Origin: JBKHDT01 sp046541195
GTDB taxonomy: Bacteria; Pseudomonadota; Gammaproteobacteria; Halothiobacillales; Halothiobacillaceae
Reading direction: 5' to 3'
DNA: 64,000 nt
NCBI GenBank assembly: GCA_046541195.1
Contig: JBKHDT010000002.1
Coordinates: forward strand, 16,186-80,185
Shown: positions 8,696-16,756 of the stretch, one piece after another
Layout: each line of letters opens with the position of its first letter
Numbering within the stretch: position 1 is the first letter of the stretch
Made by a program: the position numbers and the translations under genes
The notes under the pieces: generated by a model
What the model was told of the DNA's origin: nothing
What the model saw: the letters and a program-made list of their open reading frames with translations, nothing else
The model's database searches: none

Positions 8696-8921
8696 GCTGT
8701 CTGCCTCAGTAAACCCGCTGCAGGCTGCTATCCTAGGACGGCTGTGCAGGGAACCATGCCGAACCCCCTGCACCCCCAACGCCAGCCGGGCCCATGCTTC
8801 TGCAACCAGCCCTGCCCGGCGGGCTCCCGTCATGACACCGGCGTCGGCACAAGGTACGCCATGCCCTGGCACGCCGGCGGCCCGACACTGCCTTTTCCAA
8901 TCCGCATGGAGGAATCGCACC

Positions 8922-9407
8922 ATGATCGAAGTCAACGCGCACCTGCCGGAATGCACCCTGCACTGTCGCGGTCAGCAAGGGCTGGACGGCATCACCGTGA
9001 GCGAACTGACCCGCGGTCGTCTCGTCGTCATTTTCGCGGTACCCGGCGCCTTTACCCCGACCTGCTCGGAGGCACACCTGCCCGGATTCCAGGCCGTGGC
9101 GCACAAGTTGCGCGACCTGGGCGTGGAGGAAATCGCCTGCGTTGCGGTCAATGACCCCTTCGTGATGCGCGCTTGGGCAGAGGCCGGGAATGTCGGTGAG
9201 GAGATCTCGCTGCTCTCGGACGGCAACGGTGTCTTCACGCGCGCGCTGGGCATGGATCGCGACATGAGCCAGGCCGCAATGGGCGTGCGCTCGAAGCGCT
9301 ATGCGATGGTCGTCGAGGACGGCGTCGTCCGCTGGCTCGGGGTGGACGAGAGCGGCCTGGAAAACTCCTCGGCAGAGGCCGTTCTGGCATTCCTCGAGTC
9401 CCGCTGA
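8922..9407 (+). CDS. Peroxiredoxin, Prx5/redoxin type
   Basis: Thiol peroxidase reducing H2O2 and organic peroxides. Seen: 161 aa; the Prx5 signature PGAFTPTCSEAHLPGF with peroxidatic Cys48, a VAVNDPFVMRAWAE segment and a thioredoxin-like fold pattern. The start is MIEVNAH, preceded by GGAGGA 8 nt upstream; the frame is open further left through tRNA-Asp but that is not coding. It is monocistronic. Glutathione or glutaredoxin is the usual reductant for this subfamily (known), and no fused glutaredoxin domain is present. Confidence 0.92.
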   Translation: MIEVNAHLPECTLHCRGQQGLDGITVSELTRGRLVVIFAVPGAFTPTCSEAHLPGFQAVAHKLRDLGVEEIACVAVNDPFVMRAWAEAGNVGEEISLLSDGNGVFTRALGMDRDMSQAAMGVRSKRYAMVVEDGVVRWLGVDESGLENSSAEAVLAFLESR

Positions 9408-9616
9408 CCACGCTGTCCACCCGGCCGGACGATCACAGGATCACCCAGGGAAGCAAGGCGCGAGCGCCTGCCGGACGACGGGACTGTCCCGGCAGCGGAA
9501 ATCCGCCGGACGGTCGCGGCCTGGTGCGCGATGCCATTGAGTCGCGGGCACGACTCGGGCATGGTCCGCCCCGAGTGTTGCAGCAGGGGCTCGGTATCGC
9601 GTCGCGCAGCCTTGTC

Positions 9617-10366
9617 CTAGCGGATCATCGGCCACATCTCTTCGACCGGCGCCCGGATGAACTCGGGCAACTCGCGCAATGACTGGCCGGCCGCCTCGAA
9701 CCGCGCCCTGCGCAGATCCTTGGGACCAAAGATCAGGACCGTGTTGTCCCGGTCGGGCAGGTGGATTGCCAGCGGCGCATGGGAAAAGCTGCGACTGATC
9801 GCGCTGCACTGCTGCCCAAACTCCGTCAGGCGCGTTCGCCACAGGTTGACCGCCATGACGCCATCGGCGACCAGTCGCTGGCGCAGTGCGGCGAAGAACG
9901 CCTCATCCAGGGCCACCATGCCATCGGCATCGAACAGGTCGACCAAAACGATGTCCTGCCCGGGCGCCAGATCAATCACGCGCTCGCGCACGTCGCCGAT
10001 CAGCAGGGAAAGGCCGGGATGTCCGACAGGCACGCCGAAGTGGCGCTCGGCCAAATCGACCACTGCCGGGCGGAGTTCCATGGCGGTGAGCCTGGCCGAG
10101 GTATGGCCAAGCACCAGTCGCGCCAGCGCCCCGCCGCCCAGGCCGAGCAGCGCCACCTGCGCGGGCTGCGGCACGAAGGCAAACGCGCAGGCCATCGCAC
10201 GATAGTAACTGAAGGACAGCAAATCGGGCGCGAAGCGAAACAGCTCGGTCTGGGCAACATGGTTTCCGAAATAGAGCCTGCGGGCGTCCACGGTTTCGTA
10301 CACTTCGAGCAGCCCGTGCTCGTCGCGTAGGCGCTCGATGCAACGCCCGGGGCGTTTCGCTGTCAT
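9617..10366 (-). CDS. Spermidine-synthase-like Rossmann protein
   Basis: 249 aa related to the spermine/spermidine synthase (class I methyltransferase fold) family. Seen: ALLGLGGGALARLVL nucleotide-binding loop (about 92-106), acidic end of strand 2 (LTAMELRPAVVDLA), and DIVLVDLFDADGM as the D-D motif of the active-site region. It lacks the full N-terminal beta barrel of classical SpeE, and the canonical GGGDGG is changed to GLGGGAL. A polyamine product is therefore unproven; many such short homologues have unknown substrates. It is convergent with the peroxiredoxin and divergent from the secreted protein at 10403. Confidence 0.75.
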   Translation of the reverse strand: MTAKRPGRCIERLRDEHGLLEVYETVDARRLYFGNHVAQTELFRFAPDLLSFSYYRAMACAFAFVPQPAQVALLGLGGGALARLVLGHTSARLTAMELRPAVVDLAERHFGVPVGHPGLSLLIGDVRERVIDLAPGQDIVLVDLFDADGMVALDEAFFAALRQRLVADGVMAVNLWRTRLTEFGQQCSAISRSFSHAPLAIHLPDRDNTVLIFGPKDLRRARFEAAGQSLRELPEFIRAPVEEMWPMIR

Positions 10367-10402
10367 ATTTGCTCGTCCCCCTCGCTTCAGGAATAGGATC
10401 GA

Positions 10403-11326
10403 ATGATACGCGTAATCCGTCAGCTCACCCTAGGCGCCCTGGCGCTGTTTCACGCATCGGCCGCGATGACTCAGGAGTTCCGTCCGGGTGACCGGGTGTT
10501 CATTCCTCTGTTCTCGGAAAACCTGCGCGAAGACGGCTATGCAACTGGCCGTGTGGATTCGGTCACCACCGATGGCCAGCTTGATGTCGTGATCTCGCGG
10601 TTCGAGGAAGGCAAGGGCAAGACCCTGTATGGAACCTGCAGTCCCAATTCGGCCTCGGTAATGGCCGGCGCCCGGATCGTCTCCGACGAGCCGCGCCGAC
10701 TGCGCATCGAACACAACATCGACCCGCAGGACGTCCTGCCTTACCGGGAAGGGCTGGACCAGTATCTGGAGCGCGAGAACCTCTCCACGGTGATCTTCAA
10801 GTGGCTTGGGGATGGCATGGCCATCACCCCGCAACGCCTGGAGGTGGCAGAGCGTCGCGCCATGGACCTCGACCTGCCGCGGATCGCCCTGGCCATGGAG
10901 CTCGCCCGGGAGCAGGTTCGCTCGACCGGCGGCAACGGGTTCCCCGTGCCCCCGGAGCAGGCACTGGCCGGAGCCCCCCCCATGCTCGCCGCCGTCGGCC
11001 GCAAGCTGCAGGAGGCGCCCGATGGGCTGGACGCTGCCGCGCTCATACTTTCCGGCGCCGAGCCGATGCAGGGCGACGACCTGCTGGCCTCGGTGATCGC
11101 GCGGATTGCCTTGCTGGTCCGCGAACAGCTCGACGCGGTCACCGCACAGATCGGCGAGCCCGAGGCAGCCGGCGATGACCTGGCCGGCCTGGAGGCGGTC
11201 TATCTGGGCTGGTACCGGCTGATGACCGCCGACGATACCCGCCCCTACCTGAATGCCGACCTCGATTACTATCGCGGGCAGGTGCAAGAGGCGCTCGCAC
11301 GCGGCGAGTGGCCCAGGCTGTACTAG
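10403..11326 (+). CDS. Unknown secreted protein, 307 aa
   Basis: Not recognised. Seen: an N-terminal Sec-like signal (MIRVIRQ, then LTLGALALFHASAAMT, cleavage near residue 23). A short beta-rich domain with SH3/Tudor-like spacing follows (FRPGDRVFIPLF ... YATGRVDSV, about 26-80), then a mostly helical region with no membrane segment, ending with LGWYRLMTADDTRPYL and DYYRGQVQEAL. A single Cys is retained (GTCSPNS). It diverges from the spermidine-synthase-like gene with 36 nt between starts, so the two probably share a promoter region. Confidence 0.75.
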   Translation: MIRVIRQLTLGALALFHASAAMTQEFRPGDRVFIPLFSENLREDGYATGRVDSVTTDGQLDVVISRFEEGKGKTLYGTCSPNSASVMAGARIVSDEPRRLRIEHNIDPQDVLPYREGLDQYLERENLSTVIFKWLGDGMAITPQRLEVAERRAMDLDLPRIALAMELAREQVRSTGGNGFPVPPEQALAGAPPMLAAVGRKLQEAPDGLDAAALILSGAEPMQGDDLLASVIARIALLVREQLDAVTAQIGEPEAAGDDLAGLEAVYLGWYRLMTADDTRPYLNADLDYYRGQVQEALARGEWPRLY

Positions 11327-11478
11327 GCAGGGAGGCTCTGCGCGCAGCCATCCACGGTTTCGCGGGCCTGGGGCCTGCACCGTGGCACGGCAGGGCTTGC
11401 ACGTCCTGCGCGCAAATGGTCGCAGCGGCCCGTGTTCTAAGGTTGGCCGGCCTGTCCCCTGGCGCGCAGGAACGTCAA

Positions 11479-11501
11479 GGGCCCCGGAAAAACCGGGGCC
11501 C
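11479..11501. terminator. Hairpin terminator between convergent genes
   Basis: 9-bp stem GGGCCCCGG / CCGGGGCCC with an AAAAA loop (TTTTT when read on minus). It lies between the 3' ends of the unknown secreted protein (+) and prk (-). U-tails are weak on both sides. Confidence 0.65.
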
Positions 11502-11613
11502 CTGCTTATTCGACAAGTTGTTCGACACGCTTTTCGGCAAGCGGTGACCGTCTCGCCACCATTGCCCGTCTGCCCGGGCGGGTGCCAGCCGCACGGGGCA
11601 ACGGCCGATCCTG

Positions 11614-12507
11614 TCAGTGGCCGCGACGTTCGATCAGGTCGTGGATCATCGGCGTCAGGATCAGGTCCATGGCGTAACTCATCTTGCCGCCGGGCACCAC
11701 GATGGTGTTGTACCGCGACATGAACGAGTTCGGAATCATGGACAGCAGGAACGGGAAATCCGCGCGAGCCTTTTTCGGGTCGCGGAAGCGGATGACCACG
11801 AAGCTCTCGTCCGGCGTCGGGATGTCCCGGGCGATAAACGGGTTGGAGGTATCGACCGTGGAAACACGCTGGAAGTTGACGTCAGTCTCGGAGAACTGCG
11901 GCGTGATGTAGTTCACGTAGTCGGGCATCCGGCGCAGGATGGTATCGACGATCGCCTCTGCGGAATAACCGCGCTGGGCATTGTCACGATGGATCTTCTG
12001 GATCCACTCGAGGTTGACGATCGGAACCACGCCCACGCCAAGGTCGACATGCTGCGCCACGTCGACCTTGTCGGTCTTCACCAGGCCATGCAGGCCTTCG
12101 TAGAACAGCATGTCGGTGCCTTCGGGCACGTCTTCCCAGGGTGTGAACTCACCCGGCTTGAGCTGGCTGTTCAGGCGCTGGTTGTGGAACTCGGCTTCTT
12201 CAAGGCTGTGAATGTAGTAGCGCTTCTTGCCGGAGCCGGATTCCCCGTAGGTCTTGAACAGCTCGGCGATCTTGTCGAAGTGGTTTGCTTCCGGGCCGAA
12301 GTGGGAAAAGCTGTGGTTGCCCTCGGCCTCGGCCTTCTTGACCGCCTCGCGGAATTCCAGCCGGTTCAGGCTGTGGAAGCTGTCCCCCTCGATCACGCAG
12401 GGCGTAATGGCCTCGCGGCGGAAGATGTGCTCGAACGCCATCTTGACGGTAGTGGTACCCGCACCGGAAGAACCGGTCACGGCAACGACGGGATGCTTGA
12501 TGGACAT
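11614..12507 (-). CDS. prk: Phosphoribulokinase
   Basis: ATP-dependent phosphorylation of ribulose 5-phosphate to ribulose 1,5-bisphosphate, the committed Calvin-cycle step before Rubisco. Seen: 297 aa, proteobacterial (short) PRK length; P-loop GSSGAGTTTVK near the N-terminus, the IEGDSFH segment, FYEGLHGL, and a C-terminal VVPGGKMSYAMDLILTPMI. Start at MSIKHPV with AGGAG 8 nt upstream; a GTG three codons earlier is less well placed. It is transcribed alone, with no Rubisco, carboxysome or cbbR gene in the window, so carbon-fixation genes are dispersed in this genome (inference). Confidence 0.97.
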   Translation of the reverse strand: MSIKHPVVAVTGSSGAGTTTVKMAFEHIFRREAITPCVIEGDSFHSLNRLEFREAVKKAEAEGNHSFSHFGPEANHFDKIAELFKTYGESGSGKKRYYIHSLEEAEFHNQRLNSQLKPGEFTPWEDVPEGTDMLFYEGLHGLVKTDKVDVAQHVDLGVGVVPIVNLEWIQKIHRDNAQRGYSAEAIVDTILRRMPDYVNYITPQFSETDVNFQRVSTVDTSNPFIARDIPTPDESFVVIRFRDPKKARADFPFLLSMIPNSFMSRYNTIVVPGGKMSYAMDLILTPMIHDLIERRGH

Positions 12508-12826
12508 GAATCGCACTCCTGGACATGAATGAAAACGGACGCATTCCGAAAGGCGTCAGGGGACCGGCGACCACCGGCCGGGATAAGGCTTTCGGGGGCA
12601 CCCGTGCGCACCCGGGCATACACCGCCACGGCCGGCACGAGCGCACGCCGTGGCGCGATGCAACACGAAAAATCGCTCGCATCACCCGGGCGCAACTGCG
12701 CAAAGTGCGCCGATATTAGGCTTTTGGCCCGCACATGTGAAGGCCCGGCGGGGATTTTTCCTCAAGCCGGCCGGTCCCGAGGCACCCGCGCGGGGCCGCG
12801 CGGGCCATCGGCGGATTCGGCGCGCA
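12508..12826. other. 319-nt intergenic region between pilR and prk
   Basis: No gene, repeat or clear promoter identified. It should hold the prk promoter (minus strand); frames open here have no start/RBS support and no recognisable product. Confidence 0.5.
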
Positions 12827-14140
12827 TCAGTCCCCGATCGCCTCAAGCCGGCAGGCGAGCTGGCGCTCGCTCAGGCCGACACGCCGCGCCAGCTCGCCCA
12901 GTTCCTCTTTGGCCAGGTCCGGGCAGGTTGCCGGCGCGGAGGCGATGCTCGTCCGTGTCGCCGGCCCGGTGCGCGGGGCCGGCGGCAGGCCGAGTGCCTC
13001 AGGCTCGATCGGCACCGACTCGCTCAGGGCGACCGCCCGTTCGAGCAGGTTCTCCAGCTCGCGGACGTTGCCGGGGAAGGCATGCGTCGCCAGCCGGTTC
13101 AGCGCCTCGGGAGTCAGTTCACACCGGGTCCGCCCCTCGCGTTCGGCGAGCCGGGCCAGCACATGCTCGGCCAGCGCCGGCAGATCCTCGAGCCGCTCGC
13201 GCAGCGGCGGCACCACCAGCTCGATGACATTGATGCGATAGTAAAGATCATGCCGGAACCGCCCGGTCTCCACGGCTTCGCCAAGATCCTGATGGGAAGC
13301 GGAGACGATGCGCACATCCACGGGCACCTCCTCGCTACTGCCGACCGGCCGGACACGCCGCTCCTGAATCGCACGCAACAACTTGACCTGGATATTGAGC
13401 GGCAACTCGGCGATTTCGTCGAGAAACAGCGTGCCGCCACAGGCGGCGCGGAACAGCCCCGGCGAATCGGACGAAGCCCCGGTGAATGCCCCCCTCCGAT
13501 GACCGAACAACTCGCTCTCGATGAGCTGTGCCGGGATGGCGCCGCAGTTGACCGGCACGAACGGGCCGTCGCCTCGCGCGCTGTGTGCATGAATCTGACG
13601 GGCGACGAGCTCCTTGCCGGTGCCGGACTCCCCGCGCACGAATACCGGCGCCTGGCTGCGCGCCACGCGCCGAATCTGTTCGCGCAGCTGCTCCATCGGA
13701 TGCGAGTCACCGATCAGCTGCGGCGCCGCCCGGGCGCGCACCCGCCTGGCGGCGCCCGGCCGACCCGCACCGGCACGCAGGGCATCCCGCGCCAGCTGGC
13801 GCAGGGTCTTGAGATCCAGCGGCTTGCTGACGAAGTCGAAGGCCCCGGACTTGAGCGCCCGCACCGCGGCATCCAGGTGCCCGTGCGCGGTGATCATCGC
13901 CACCGGCAGCCCGGGATGACGTTCGCGAATCCAGTCCAGCAGGTCCAGGCCATCCCCGTCGGGCAGGCGCAGGTCGCACAGGCAGAAATCAACGGTCCGC
14001 CTCGCCAGCACCTCCCGGGCGGCGGCCAGGCTGTCCGCGCCGAGGCAGCGCACCCCCTCGCCCGCCAGGGTCATCTCCACGAGGGTCCGGATGTCTTCCT
14101 CGTCATCCACGATCAGCGCGGTGGTCTCGACGTCACTCAT
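12827..14140 (-). CDS. pilR: Sigma-54-dependent response regulator PilR
   Basis: NtrC-type response regulator, normally activating pilin transcription with sigma-54. Seen: 437 aa. Receiver domain (phosphoacceptor Asp56 in CDLRLPDGDG, SKPLD lysine); AAA+ domain with Walker A GESGTGKE, the GAFTGA sigma-54-contact motif, Walker B GGTLFLDEIAELP and FPGNVRELENL. The Fis-type C-terminus is short (LARRVGLSERQLACRLEAIG). The start MSDVETT overlaps the 3' end of pilS by 4 nt (ATGA); a longer frame to 14206 runs inside pilS. Assignment to PilR rests on the adjacent PilS-like kinase; no pil structural gene is in the window. Confidence 0.88.
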   Translation of the reverse strand: MSDVETTALIVDDEEDIRTLVEMTLAGEGVRCLGADSLAAAREVLARRTVDFCLCDLRLPDGDGLDLLDWIRERHPGLPVAMITAHGHLDAAVRALKSGAFDFVSKPLDLKTLRQLARDALRAGAGRPGAARRVRARAAPQLIGDSHPMEQLREQIRRVARSQAPVFVRGESGTGKELVARQIHAHSARGDGPFVPVNCGAIPAQLIESELFGHRRGAFTGASSDSPGLFRAACGGTLFLDEIAELPLNIQVKLLRAIQERRVRPVGSSEEVPVDVRIVSASHQDLGEAVETGRFRHDLYYRINVIELVVPPLRERLEDLPALAEHVLARLAEREGRTRCELTPEALNRLATHAFPGNVRELENLLERAVALSESVPIEPEALGLPPAPRTGPATRTSIASAPATCPDLAKEELGELARRVGLSERQLACRLEAIGD

Positions 14141-15753
14141 GCGTCGCTGCTCTCCCTGTCCTCGCGCGGCGGCTCGCTGGCGGCCGGCAAGGTAATCACG
14201 AAACAACTGCCCCCCCGGGGCCCGGCCACCAGGTTCAGTTCGCCCTGGTTGGCCTGCACCAGTTCCCGGCTGATATACAACCCAAGCCCGGTGCCCGCGG
14301 CAGAGGTGGTGAAGAACGGCTCCCAGAGCTGGTCGCGCTGCGTGCCGGCGATCCCCGCGCCCTCATCCGCGACCCGCAGTTGAATGCGACCATCCTTCAC
14401 CCGCTGCACGGAAAGATCGAGCACCAGATGCCCGCGGTCGTCCCGGCCGTGCTCCATGGCATTGCGCACGAGATTGTCGACCACCTGAGCCAGGTGCGAC
14501 GCATCCACCAGGACCCAGACAGCCTCGGACGGCAGGTGGACCCGCCAGGTCACCGCCTGGGTTGACCACAGGCCTTCGTGCAGGTCGGCGTACTGACGCA
14601 ACCAGCTGTCGAGCCGAACGGGCTGGCGCTGAACCCGCGGCTGCCGTGCGGCATCCAGCACGCCGCGGATCAGGGTATCGATCCGCTGGCTCTGGCGCAC
14701 GAGGATACCCGTCAGGCGGCGCGCCTGGGGTTGATCGACCTGTTCCTCAAGCAACTCGGCGGCATGCTGTATGGACGAGAGCGGGTTGCGGATCTCGTGC
14801 GCGATGCTGGCGGTGAGCCGCCCGAGCGCAGCCAGCTTGACCTCCTGGGCACGTTCCTCCAGCCGCCGCCGGTCAACCAGCAGCAGCAGGACGTTCTGCT
14901 CGTCCAGTGACCTGATCCGGATCTGCATCGGCCTGGGCTGCTCGACCTCCTCGACCTGGCCGGTCGGTTCCTGGGTCCGTTCCCGGGCGAGCGCACGGAT
15001 CAGCGGGTAGTGGCCATCGGGCGCCGCGGAATCCGCCAGCAAGCCACGCGCCGCCGAATTGACGTACTGGACCCGACCGGCGCGGTCGGCAACCACCACC
15101 CCGTCCTCGAACTGTTCGAGGATGCGCAGCGACAGGCGTGCCATCCGTGCAATCTCGGCCTCCCGCTGGGCGCTGAGCGCCTCGAGGCCCTCGGCGCGTC
15201 GGGTCAGCGAGGAGACCAGGCCTGCCACGGTGAACAGCGCCATGCCCAGCGCGCCGGTGGCGGTGTAGTCGCCGGAATCGAGCACTCCCTGGATGATCAG
15301 GACCGTGGTCTGTATCAGCCCCCCGATGGCCGCCACGGCCGCATAGAACAGCGCCGTCCGGGAATGGCCCAGGTTGGCGGCCATCGCCACGGCGACCACC
15401 AGCAGCAGACCGAGCACGCCACCGACCGGCTCCCCGGTGGCGTACAGCAGCATCAGCAGGAAGCCGATGTCCGCCAGGGCATACAGGTGCATCTGCAGGC
15501 GAAAGGGCAACACCCGCAACTCCAGCAGAAACTCGAAGGCCAGCGCCGCCCCCAGATAGGCCCAGGCCGTGAGTCCGAACAGGTCCGGGTTCCACTGACC
15601 CAGCGAATCCGGACCGATGCGGGTCATGGCCGCGACGACCAGGGCCAGCGCCACCAGGATCCGGTAGGCGTTCACCAGCCGGATGCCGCGCCAGCGATTC
15701 TGCTCGCCCGTGAGCAGCCCGCTCAGTGGCGCCCTGGCCTGTCCTGCTTCCAT
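14137..15753 (-). CDS. pilS: Membrane sensor histidine kinase PilS
   Basis: Sensor kinase partner of PilR. Seen: 538 aa; about six hydrophobic helices between residues 25 and 190 (such as ILVALALVVAAM, GLLLVVAVAMAANLG, AVAAIGGLIQTTVLI). A PAS-like segment follows (EDGVVVADRAGRVQYVNSAA), then an H-box with the phospho-acceptor His (SIAHEIRNPLSSIQHAAE), an N-box (DNLVRNAMEHG), and G-boxes (VADEGAGIAG, GTGLGLYISRELV). This six-helix membrane module is typical of PilS. Its start overlaps the small PP0621-type gene upstream by 31 nt, and pilR overlaps its end, so the three form one operon. Confidence 0.9.
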   Translation of the reverse strand: MEAGQARAPLSGLLTGEQNRWRGIRLVNAYRILVALALVVAAMTRIGPDSLGQWNPDLFGLTAWAYLGAALAFEFLLELRVLPFRLQMHLYALADIGFLLMLLYATGEPVGGVLGLLLVVAVAMAANLGHSRTALFYAAVAAIGGLIQTTVLIIQGVLDSGDYTATGALGMALFTVAGLVSSLTRRAEGLEALSAQREAEIARMARLSLRILEQFEDGVVVADRAGRVQYVNSAARGLLADSAAPDGHYPLIRALARERTQEPTGQVEEVEQPRPMQIRIRSLDEQNVLLLLVDRRRLEERAQEVKLAALGRLTASIAHEIRNPLSSIQHAAELLEEQVDQPQARRLTGILVRQSQRIDTLIRGVLDAARQPRVQRQPVRLDSWLRQYADLHEGLWSTQAVTWRVHLPSEAVWVLVDASHLAQVVDNLVRNAMEHGRDDRGHLVLDLSVQRVKDGRIQLRVADEGAGIAGTQRDQLWEPFFTTSAAGTGLGLYISRELVQANQGELNLVAGPRGGSCFVITLPAASEPPREDRESSDA

Positions 15754-15971
15754 GCGTTTGCGTGCTCCCAGCTACAGAACGTTTTTCCGTCGTGACGGAC
15801 GGCCTCGGACTCCGGAACGTGCAGGCCGCAATGGCGGCAGGAGACCGCCTTCATGGCCGTGGGCGGCGCCCGCCTTTCGGCCACGGGATCACGATTCCGC
15901 GCCCGGATGCGATGACGCACATACAGCACCAGAGCGATGATCACGACGACCCAGAACAACAACTTGTACAT
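15723..15971 (-). CDS. Small membrane-anchored zinc-ribbon-like protein (PP0621 type)
   Basis: 82 aa of unknown function. Seen: one N-terminal helix (YKLLFWVVVIIALVLYV, about 2-18), a basic linker, then CRHCGLHVPESEAV and FCSWEH, i.e. C-x2-C plus Cys and His further on, a likely small metal-binding knuckle. Such proteins commonly precede pilS/pilR in gammaproteobacteria (known context). The 31-nt overlap with pilS suggests translational coupling. Confidence 0.8.
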   Translation of the reverse strand: MYKLLFWVVVIIALVLYVRHRIRARNRDPVAERRAPPTAMKAVSCRHCGLHVPESEAVRHDGKTFCSWEHANAWKQDRPGRH

Positions 15972-16330
15972 GAAAACCCTTCTTGTTCCGCTCCACCGGT
16001 GGATGAACCCTGCCCAACCGAAGCCAGCTCACGTAAAATCCAGCCTATCCCGGCCCGACCCGCCAAAGCCGGGTGACCGCGCCCTGTCCGGCGCCGGAAG
16101 CGCGCGCATTCGGCGAGGCATCCCCGATGAGGTCCTGCACGAAAGCAACGATTCCCGTGCAGGGCATGGGTGCCGGGTCATGGCGCAAGCCGGTCAATCG
16201 CACAGGCCGGGGTGCATCGGCCCGGGCGTCGCCAAATACGGTCTTCGCCAGCCGGCGCCAGCCCACGAAGCCATGGAGGGCCTCGCGCAGCGTTTTTTCA
16301 AGAATACACCGGGAGGTTTCAGCCCACGCC
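15972..16330. other. 359-nt intergenic region with an interspersed repeat copy
   Basis: No gene. It contains GGGCATGGGTGCC (about 16163-16175) followed by CATGGCGCAAGCC (16179-16191), the same pair of words, in the same order, as the reverse complement of 7847-7883. The YkgJ promoter should lie at its right end. Confidence 0.55.
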
Positions 16331-16756
16331 ATGTCCGAAAACCCCTGCCTTGTCTGCGGTGCCTGCTGTGCATTTTTCCGCGTGAGTTTCCACTGGACCG
16401 AAGCCGACCCGACCATTGGCGGAACCGTGCCCGGTCAATACACGGAGCCGGTCGGCGCCCACTGGCTCGCCATGCGCGGCACCAACCAGGCGCAACCGCG
16501 CTGCGTGGCGCTGTCTGGGACCATCGGCGAACAGGTTCACTGCACGATTCACCCTGCGCGCAGCAGTACCTGCCGCGAGTTCACGCGGTCCGGCGAATCC
16601 GGGATGCCGAACCCGGATTGCGATCGGGCGCGGCACGCCTGGGGGCTCCCGGCGCTGCAGCCCGTTCCGGCACAGGGCCTGCCGCTGCCCGATGCCAGCA
16701 ACGACGGTCATCCGGATGACGACCCGTGCAGGCCGAGGCCCCCCGATGCCGCATGA
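16331..16756 (+). CDS. YkgJ-family cysteine-cluster protein
   Basis: 141-aa protein of the YkgJ/CxxCxxCC family, thought to bind zinc or an iron-sulfur cluster; exact function unknown. Seen: N-terminal CLVCGACCAFF (Cys 6, 9, 12, 13), then CVALSG, a CTIHPARSSTCREF block and a late CDRARHAWGL, which together give the usual set of conserved cysteines. Start at MSENPC just after GCCCACGCC; the frame is open further left without an RBS. Its 3' end overlaps recQ by 11 nt, so both are probably co-translated. Confidence 0.87.
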   Translation: MSENPCLVCGACCAFFRVSFHWTEADPTIGGTVPGQYTEPVGAHWLAMRGTNQAQPRCVALSGTIGEQVHCTIHPARSSTCREFTRSGESGMPNPDCDRARHAWGLPALQPVPAQGLPLPDASNDGHPDDDPCRPRPPDAA

